The notes below the pieces were generated by a model. It did no database searches. It had not been told where the DNA came from and was given only the letters and a program-made list of their open reading frames with translations. Both the position numbers and the translations under genes were made by a program. 64,000 nt of DNA, taken from NCBI RefSeq assembly GCF_030272615.1, contig NC_081412.1, positions 545,856,202-545,920,201 on the forward strand, read 5' to 3'. Shown here one piece after another: positions 56,603 to 64,000 of this stretch (its first letter is position 1; every line of letters begins with the position of its first letter). The stretch comes from Cryptomeria japonica. Its lineage: Eukaryota; Streptophyta; Pinopsida; Cupressales; Cupressaceae.

Positions 56603-56963
56603 TTGTTAGTGAAAATCCATCAGGATGCTCAATGTATACTTCTTCCTCAAGTTCACCATTAAAAAATGCACATTTAATATCCATTTGATAGACCTTATAG
56701 TTCTTGTATGCTACATAGGCAAGAAATAGTCTAACAACTTCAATTCTAGCTACTGGTGCAAATGTCTCACCATAATCAATTCCTTCCATTTGAGAATATC
56801 CTTTACAAACTAGTCTAGCCTTGTTTCTTACAACTTGACCATCCTCATTTAGTTTATTTTTAAAAACCCATTTAGTTCCAATAACATTCTTATTTTTAGG
56901 CTGGGGAACTAAAATCCAAGTCTTATTTTTCTTTATCTGATCTAATTCATCTTCCATAGCCTT
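56553..56963 (-). pseudogene. Copia-D start of reverse transcriptase
   Basis: [60 protein letters not shown] and [20 protein letters not shown], the N-terminal half of RVT_2, ending at GFSLTND near 56610. The next family blocks (ALYGLKQAPR, the FVDD active site) are absent: sequence jumps to [12 protein letters not shown]. About 450-500 bp is missing, so the element has no polymerase. Confidence 0.9.
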
Positions 56964-56966
56964 TAA

Positions 56967-58640
56967 TCAGTGTTTATCTTTACAAGTTTCAATAACATAT
57001 GCCGGTTCAATTTGAGAAATAAGACATACCTCTTCATTTTCCAGTCTTGTTCTTGTCATAAATCCCTTGTTCCTATCACCAATGATTTGATCTTCAGAAT
57101 GATTTAACCTTACATACCTTGGTGTCTTCTGAACTTCAGGTTCACTATTATGATCATCAGTCACAGTTGAATTTTCTGATTGTACCAGTGTAACCGACTC
57201 AATGTCTTGTACCAGTTGAGGTATTGTCGGTTCAGTTATGATCATTTCCACTATCGATTCTCTGTCATATGATATTGATTGATCTATGTATTGCTCATCT
57301 ACTTTCACATTTTCACTCTCCACAATTTTGTGCAATCTTTTGTTATAACATCTATATGCTTTTCTTTGAATTGAATATCCAAGAAATATCCCTGCATCAC
57401 ATCTAGGATCAAACTTCCCAATTGAATCATCCCTTTTTATATAACATTTACTTCAGAAAATTATGAAATATTTAACAGTAGGTGTATGCCCAAACCATAA
57501 TTCATAAGGAGTCTTACCGGTTTCACCTTTGATATGAACTTTGTTGAATGTGTAGACTGCTGTACTCATTGCTTCTCTACTGTAGATGTAAGGAAAATTG
57601 GCTTCCATCATTATGGTTCTTGCTGCATCCAAAATGGTTCTATTCTTCCTTTCCACTACTCCATTCTACTGAGGAGTCCAGGGTGCAAATAACTGTCTCC
57701 TAATTCTATTTGTCTCACAAAAACTGTTAAATTCATGAGAAGTGTACTCATCGCCTTGATCTGATCTTAGACATTTGATTTTTAATCTAGTTTTTGTTTC
57801 CACCTTTTCTTTGAAGATCTTGAATTTCTCAAAAACTTCAGACTTCTCCCTTAGAAAAGTCACCCACATCATTCTAGAATAATCATCAATTATTAGCATG
57901 AAGTATCTATCACCTTGAAAGCTTCTGGTCCTTGGTGGACCACATAAGTCAGTATGAATCAAATCAAGCACATCATTAGATTGATCATGTATGCTATTAA
58001 AATAAGTTCTAACTTTCTTTCCCAATTGACATTCCTTACATACCAGATTATGAGGCTTTATAATCTTAGGTATATCTCTAACTACCTTTGTTGAACTGAT
58101 CTTAACAATACAATCAAAATTAACATGACAAAACCTCTTATTCCATAACCAACTCTCATCAATATGAGCAATCAAACATGTATTATTACCAGTGTTCAAG
58201 TGAAAGATATTACCTCCAATCTAAGTACCGGTTGCAATCTCCAAACCAGTTCTGTTAATGATTTTGCATTTTCTATTTTTGAATTGAAGTTGGAATCCCT
58301 TATCCACCAATTGACCAACACTTAAAAGATTATGCTTTAAACCTTCTACATAATAGACATTATCAGTATTATGTTTTCCATCCAAAGAAATAATACTTTT
58401 ACCTTTGTTCATACATGCTTTGTCATCCCCAAATTTGACTTGACCGCCATTGTATTCTTGTAGGGACATAAATTTTCTTTTATCTCCAGTCATATGATGT
58501 GAGCATCCACTATCAATTACCCACTCATCATTGTCTTCAAATTTTTCTGCCAGGGCCTTTTCTTCATTCTTGATAGCCAGTTCCGATTCATTTTCCTTTA
58601 AATCATAGAACACCCATTCCTTTCTATTGCTGGATCGACT
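56967..58640 (-). pseudogene. Copia-D protease and integrase
   Basis: Protease: EWVIDSGCSHHMTGDKRKFM (about 58500). GAG-pre-integrase: RFCHVNFDCI and CKECQLGKK (about 58010-58140). Integrase core: LDLIHTDLCGPPRTRSFQGD (first Asp, about 57960), LRSDQGDEYTSHEFNSFCE (second Asp, about 57750) and the PQ-stop-NGVVERKN region with the catalytic Glu (about 57660). A TAG sits exactly on the second Gln of that universal motif. Then the C-terminal KFDPRCDAGIFLGYSIQRKA (about 57400) and an acidic linker to RT at 56967. A stop near 57450 (TGA) is one of few that look like a transversion. Confidence 0.9.
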
Positions 58641-58649
58641 AGAAGTGTC

Positions 58650-59672
58650 TCATGCCGATTCATCCTCTGAGTCATCACTTACTCCTTCCTCATCCACTAT
58701 GTAGCATAGTTTGTTTTTATTGAATCTATATTTGTTCTGATTAGGCTTAAATGATTTGTTAACTCTTTCTTCAAATCTTGCATTCCTTTTAGGACATCTA
58801 GATGCAAAATGACCAATCTTATTACATGCAAAGCATTTAAAAGGTGCTTTTCCTTCATACTTACTTCCTGTCGGTCCTTTGGGTACTCTTCTAGCAAATA
58901 TGGCTTCAATTTGCTCAAATTCTTCATCCTCTTTCCTCATATCTTCCAATTATTTTGCATATAGGTCTTTCCAATCACTTTTTCCGGTCGATGATGGTGC
59001 ATAAAAAGTAGGTTCAGACTTTGCAGCTCCAGAGGGTCCAAATTCTTCAAGCTCAAAAGTAGATAATTTCCCAATCAGAATGTCTCTGTTAGCTGAAGTG
59101 TTTGCCATTGTTCTCAATTCATTAATCACAGTAGCCTTCATCTTGTAAGCTAGTGGTAGGGCTCTCAAGAATTTAGAAACTATTTCATCTTCACTCAGAC
59201 ATCCTCCACAACATTGAATTCCCATGACAATCTCATTTACTCTTTCCATAAATGTAGCAATTCTTTCATTATCTTCCATCTTCAAGTTCTCATATCTTAC
59301 CCGGTAACCACCAAGTTTAGCAATTTTGACAGTAGGATCACCTTCATTCAGAGTTTTCAATTTATCCCACATAACATTTGCAAATGATTTATCAATCAAT
59401 CCCATGATTTGCTGATCAGTGAGTGCACACAAGAGGGCTTCTCTAGCTCTGGAATCATTTTTAATATTTTTGTCCAAGTCTGTAGGAGCAAGATTGCTAG
59501 ATGCCAGATCATAAGGTGTATATCCTTTCTTAGTGATCTCCCAAATATCCTTGTCAAGACATCTAAGATGAGTCTCCATTCGGATTTTACATATCCCATA
59601 GTTTTTTCCATCAAGCTTAGGGATTTCTCTTCTGAAAGTAGTTGCCAATGGATTTGAAATATTAGTTGCCAT
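58650..59672 (-). pseudogene. Copia-D Gag (UBN2 type) with zinc knuckle
   Basis: Starts MATNISNPLATTFRREIPKL about 60 bp after the primer site. Blocks: WDKLKTLNEGDPTVKIAKL, ERIATFMERVNEIVMGI, FLRALPLAYKMKATVINEL and, after a TAA stop at 58947, FKCFACNKIGHFASRCPKR with an intact CX2CX4HX4C knuckle (about 58790-58835). It ends with an acidic stretch and TGA at 58648. It forms the particle; it shares architecture with Copia-A Gag. Confidence 0.9.
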
Positions 59673-59718
59673 AGGATCTACCTCAAGTGGTTAAGATTCT
59701 ACAAAAGAGGACCAAATC

Positions 59719-59728
59719 TCTGATACCA
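59719..59728 (-). other. Copia-D primer binding site
   Basis: Minus strand TGGTATCAGA, initiator-Met tRNA type, two bases inside the 5' LTR. Confidence 0.88.
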
Positions 59729-59730
59729 AT

Positions 59731-60984
59731 TGTTAGAATAACTGGTGGACAACTGAGAGGGGGGGGGGGAATCAATTGTCAACAAATTATATTAATTAAA
59801 CCACTTTATAACCTCTAATCGGAGAACATAAACATTGAATACCAGAATAGAAGAAATAGATACTGGTAAGCAATAAAATTTAAAAATAAACTAGAGAATT
59901 AACACAATGAAACCATACCACATAACACCATGATTTGTATGTGGAAAACCCAGTAAAGGGAAAAATCATGGTGGGAAGCCTACCCACAGTCAGAAGATAC
60001 TTTTGCAGAAAGTATGTGACACAATAAGGGACCTGTACATGCAGGAAGGCACACTACCTAGAGCGTACTTCTCATTACAAAGGAGTCTCACTAACTATAG
60101 AGAGGTTATAACCACCTCAAGATAAGTGGACAACAATCTAGAAGAATGAACTGCCAATGATAGCATCTACCATGCCTGATTATAGTCTTGGTTAAGCTCA
60201 ATACTAGAGGCCTTTGACCTCTTACATAAACCCAATTTGATCACCTATGATCAACCAAAACTCCTTCACATATGATATTTCATTCCACGACCATGACCAT
60301 TACAACCATGATCTACAATGAGATCTTACATCAATTTATACAAACCCTAAGGCCTAAACCAATTAGGCCGGCCACCTAAAAGATATTACAATAAGATCAT
60401 TACATACATCCATATTACAATGATATGCCATGTCGGCTTTAGACCAAAAAACATTAACCAATCCATAAATCATCTCAGTAATGTGTAGAGAACACATTAA
60501 CATGATATCGGTCCATAACCTAGATAGGTACTAGATCTAATTGGGGTCCACCATGCCAAAGCAATGTCTCCAATTAGTTGAGGCACGATCAAGGATCACC
60601 TTCTGCATTCTAAATTCCATCTAGAAGCCACACCAACACTACTTATGCATCTTGTCAAAGATTCTTAGTAAAAGCTCTGTCGATAAAGCCTTAAACCCTT
60701 ACCAGTATAGGAATACTAGAGTGTATGATAGAATTTGATCATCAAATATGATCATCAGGTCAATACCAACTGACCAAAACATACTCCAGAAACATCAAAC
60801 CAAACATATTCCATTGATCCAAACATGTCGATAGTATCCAACTGATAGTCCCTTCTGCCGGTAACACTAGTTCTTCTACTGGTAACCAAAATTTGTCTAC
60901 TGGTAACCAATCATAATAGCTGGTGTTGACATCAATGACAAAACATCAATGCAACACATAATCAATTCCTTCATATTGCCAATA
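59731..60984 (-). repeat. Copia-D 5' LTR (right copy)
   Basis: 1,254 bp, starts TGTTAGAATAAC, ends TTGCCAATA (terminal CA decayed to TA). It contains an 11-base G run at 59759-59769, shorter and broken in the other LTR. Confidence 0.92.
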
Positions 60985-61371
60985 GAAACAAGGCTAAAAT
61001 TGACAATTCTGTGATAGACATACGTTGCCAATTAGATAAATTGCTGAGAGGATTCACTCAATAGGTTCCCTAAAACAAATAGGTTTGCTAACTAATTATA
61101 GGATAAGCTGTTGAATCGATAAAATCCAATGAGTGTTCTAGCAAGGTAGGATAAAGTGCAATGTGACAAACATATACACCAGGACACAATGCCATGTGAT
61201 AAATATAAGAACTGGGACAAACATGATAAGCTACATAGCACTATGTGATGAGCATGAGTACCACTAGGATTGACATGATTGGTTTGATTGAATGAAAGAG
61301 GACTTTCCCTAGCTAGAGCCACGAGAGAGATTCCCATTGACTCAACGGTTATGAACAGAGTTGAATAGGGA
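60985..61371. other. Target duplication, second tandem unit and flank
   Basis: GAAAC (60985-60989) then the second 103-bp unit from 60999. No gene before the PMD pseudogene. Confidence 0.75.
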
Positions 61372-63092
61372 TGGTCATGCTGCCATTGATGCTATGGGAC
61401 TGAGGCATGGTATGTTCATGCCATAGATTCAGACAAACACAAGATTGTTGACTTCTCTAGGAGAGAGGTGGCATTCAGAGACATGCACATTTCACTTGCC
61501 GACTGGCGAGATGTTAGTCACATTAGAGGATGTTTATAGGATACTACGGATACCGATCCGTGGAGATCTAGTAGTATATGATCGGGAGGGAGATAGGGAT
61601 GCGCTCTGATGAGTGTTTGGAGACCCAAATATAGAGCTCAAACCAGAACATTATATACTAGCACACTTGTACCATGAGCTTCATCAATTTTTTTACCTTA
61701 GTGGATGCGGTTAGGGTGTGGGGTGACATTACTATAGGTATGGGCCTATGAACATATAGTAGTGATGAGGCTGATCCACTTTAGATTCAGTGGACATGAA
61801 TAGACATATGTAGACCTATATAGAATGATTACTTCCTAACCATGGATTGGGAAGGTAGAGTACTAGCAGTGTGTCATTGATGATATAGATGATTTTACAC
61901 GGAGGCCGTATATTGATTGCAAGGCTTGGGAGGAGGATGCCATAGAGATACCATTTTGTTTTCACAATAGGTATCTCATTGATAGGAGTCCTTACCTTTT
62001 GGACAGACATCTGATAGATAGGGTTACTAGGCAGTTTGGTAGGAGATAATGGATATCACAGGGGTCAAGAGAGTTTGCAAGGACAATCTACCAGGGGCCT
62101 ATTTTGTCATATGATACGGAAGTTACCCAGTTCCAAGAGATGGTACCTATGCCATGGTAAATTATTCCTAATATAGTTGATGAAGGGATGGATGATGATT
62201 ACACAACATATTTTGAGGCACATACATTTCCACGACTGATAGATCTTGGACAAACCATACCTAGAGAGGAGGATGATGATGATGAGGATGGAGCTGGCTG
62301 ATGGAGGAGGAAAATGAGAGGAGGGGTGAGGAGGATTGTGTGGGGGAGATGAGGATAGATAGATAGAGGGAGAGTAGAGGGAGCACAGGAAGGTGGAGAG
62401 GGAGGTAGACCACTGGGGCCACCCAAAGGGAGAGGAGGACAACCATTACAGGTTCCAACCCAGGTATAGGGATAGGTATAGATTGGGATAAGACAAGGAC
62501 ATGGATAGGGTGTACTAGATTAGGGTGGATAGGAAGAAGGAGATGAGGAGGAGGATGACATTTTCATACTATGAGAGCTCACTTAGGGATAGGTTGATGA
62601 GATTGATGATCTCGAGAGAGAGGTGACTCGATTGAGGTGACAACTGGGAGAGATATAGAGAGAGAGAGGGAATAGGCCATACAATGTTACACAACCACAA
62701 AGAAGAAATAGAGAGAAGCATGAGCCAGTCTGGGAGGAGACACATCCTTAGGTTTTGCATATTGTGTTCGAGTGGGAGAGGAGATAGGGTATTGGAGGAA
62801 CCTATATCATGCAACAGTTCCTCCATACCTCAGAGTAGGAAGCTACAAGAGAGCCTCCCGTTAAACGTCCACAGGATGAGATAGACAAGCAATATCTAGT
62901 GGGGGTGTTATGGGTCTACCCACACCACCATCAATAGGAGGGGGAGACAGACAAGATGATCTAGAAGATGGGACTTTCAGGGCTCAAACTCCTTCAAGAC
63001 CCGCCAACTCCAAGGGAGGGAGTTCATCATATCTCTCTGGGATCTATTTTTTATTAGTTTTGTTGTATGATTATGTAGACACCTTTGGGTGA
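61372..63092 (+). pseudogene. Plant mobile domain (PMD, aminotransferase-like) pseudogene
   Basis: Frame 1 shows RLLTSLGERWHSETCTFHLP then TGEMLVTLEDVYRILRIPI (about 61443-61555), the signature start of PMD proteins (MAIN/MAIL family). In a second frame from about 61873: VIDDIDDFTRRPYIDC, FCFHNRYLIDRSPYLLDRHL and DRVTRQFGRR (about 62010-62046), the conserved end of the domain. An acidic tract follows near 62265-62300 (REEDDDDEDGAG), then a charged tail with a short coiled coil, and a last open piece (MGLPTPPSIGGGDRQDDLED) to 63092. At least one frameshift and many stops. PMD genes exist both as host silencing factors and as cargo of plant transposons; no transposon ends were found here. Confidence 0.8.
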
Positions 63093-63134
63093 TTTTGTAG
63101 CTATATGATATTTTGACATTATTGTATCATGACA

Positions 63135-63138
<4 letters not shown>

Positions 63139-63175
<37 letters not shown>
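63139..63175. repeat. (TA)n microsatellite
   Basis: About 18 TA units. Confidence 0.95.
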
Positions 63176-63177
<2 letters not shown>

Positions 63178-64000
63178 AATGGCCTATCCTTGTGGTGATT
63201 ATAAGCATGTGTTCTTATGTGTTGCTTCTATATGATTTATGATTATGTAATGCAGTGATTTTATATGATTATGCCATCTGTGTATGATGCATGTTTTATT
63301 TTGATTCTATGATGCCTATGGTGATGCAATGAGATATGATGTGATGCATTGGTTTTTATGCATTTTATGTTTTTTATGTATGCATGATGTTCTATGATTA
63401 CTTATATGACATACTATATACATGATGGGATACATTATTTTTATGTTATCATATGCAAATGCTTACATGAGATATGCAATACTAATAAGTGGTGTGTGCA
63501 GGATATGATAATATTATGATTTGTATATGCATATGGTGAAATTTACTAACATGTGGTGATGCAAGTATATTTTTGATGTGTCATTATACTCACTCATGTG
63601 ATAGCAAGCTACATGGACTCAGGAAGGGATAAATGAAAGACAAAAGGAAAGGGGGATGGAAGGTAGAAGATATGGAGATGAAAGAGCTTCTTGTGCTATT
63701 ATCATCATTGAGCTTTATTATGGCAAATAGGTTATGACCATCTAGGTATAGGTTTGACCTAGATTTTCTTTGTACCAATTTGTATGGAGATTAGACAATC
63801 ACAAACAAAGAATGCCCCAATTCACACTAGACTCACAATGTCCTCATATCCTTGGATGAGCCATAGTACTACTAAGCGACAATCCACAAACAACAAAATA
63901 GGTGAACATATCCCATCCTCGCCTTTCTAGTTCAAAGACATCCTGGAGACAGAATATCTAGTCAGAGACATCCTAGAAAAGTTAAAAGACATGTCACCAA
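63178..64000. other. No gene recognised
   Basis: AT-rich, with many TATGATT and GATGC words up to 63480 and then unremarkable sequence. No ORF with a motif. Confidence 0.6.

Larger units (their letters stand above)
54192..60984 (-). mobile_element. Copia-D: Ty1/Copia element lacking the RT core
   Basis: LTRs 54192-55432 and 59731-60984; GAAAC flanks both ends (54187-54191 and 60985-60989). In minus orientation: 5' LTR, primer site, Gag, protease, integrase, RT start, RNase H, polypurine tract, 3' LTR. Gag through the start of RT is one frame (59672 to 56553) broken only by stops; a deletion near 56590 removed the RT active site. Confidence 0.93.

Noticed and set aside
62107-62458. Minus-strand Pro/Ser-rich ORFs
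   Set aside because: Antisense of the purine-rich tail of the PMD pseudogene.

Overview
The window is nuclear DNA from a large-genome plant. It is AT-rich, has no operon-like gene packing, and is almost entirely nested, decayed retroelements: Ty3/Gypsy, Ty1/Copia, non-autonomous Copia-like and LINE. The element types, the density of nesting and a plant mobile domain pseudogene point to a seed plant, most likely a gymnosperm; that assignment is inference. I see no intact protein-coding gene, tRNA or rRNA gene. The only hint of an ordinary host gene is one possible orphan exon at 1688-1802.

Layout. 1-1291 and 8985-16827 are two copies of one segment; the second is split by an insertion at 10016-16404. 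Between them lies Gypsy-1 (minus, 1851 to about 6232), a gag-protease remnant whose LTRs carry an array of 22-bp perfect dyads. The 10016-16404 insertion holds a 5'-truncated LINE (endonuclease end, RT, zf-RVT, RNase H) followed on the same strand by an unrelated ORF of about 600 codons. 16828-19690 is mostly empty, ending in a degenerate LINE ORF1. Element C (minus, 19718-28217) is a gag-only Copia-like element with LTRs of about 2.5 kb. Copia-A (plus, 28751 to about 41956) has its left LTR split by a complete Gypsy-2 (plus, 29538-37445, TSD GTATT). Copia-A's right LTR breaks off at about 41957 into the left LTR of element B (plus, to 49655). B has gag with four zinc-knuckle positions and, in place of pol, a broken ORF of about 1,130 codons and unknown function. 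49656-52036 is an AT-rich tandem array split by LINE-derived sequence. 52200-52880 is another LINE ORF1 remnant. Copia-D (minus, 54192-60984, TSD GAAAC) sits inside a 103-bp tandem duplication. 61372-63092 is a plant mobile domain (PMD) pseudogene. The last kilobase is AT-rich without a gene.

How the parts relate. Each autonomous-type element is disabled differently: Gypsy-1 lost pol after protease, Copia-A lost protease and the integrase core, Copia-D lost the RT core, and Gypsy-2 has all its modules but stop codons and an altered RT active site. Premature stops are overwhelmingly TAG, TAA or TGA where the family has Gln or Arg, as expected from C-to-T decay of methylated DNA.

The best candidates for something undescribed are the pol-replacing ORF of element B, the ORF downstream of the LINE RNase H (a loosely similar architecture), and the dyad array in the Gypsy-1 LTR.
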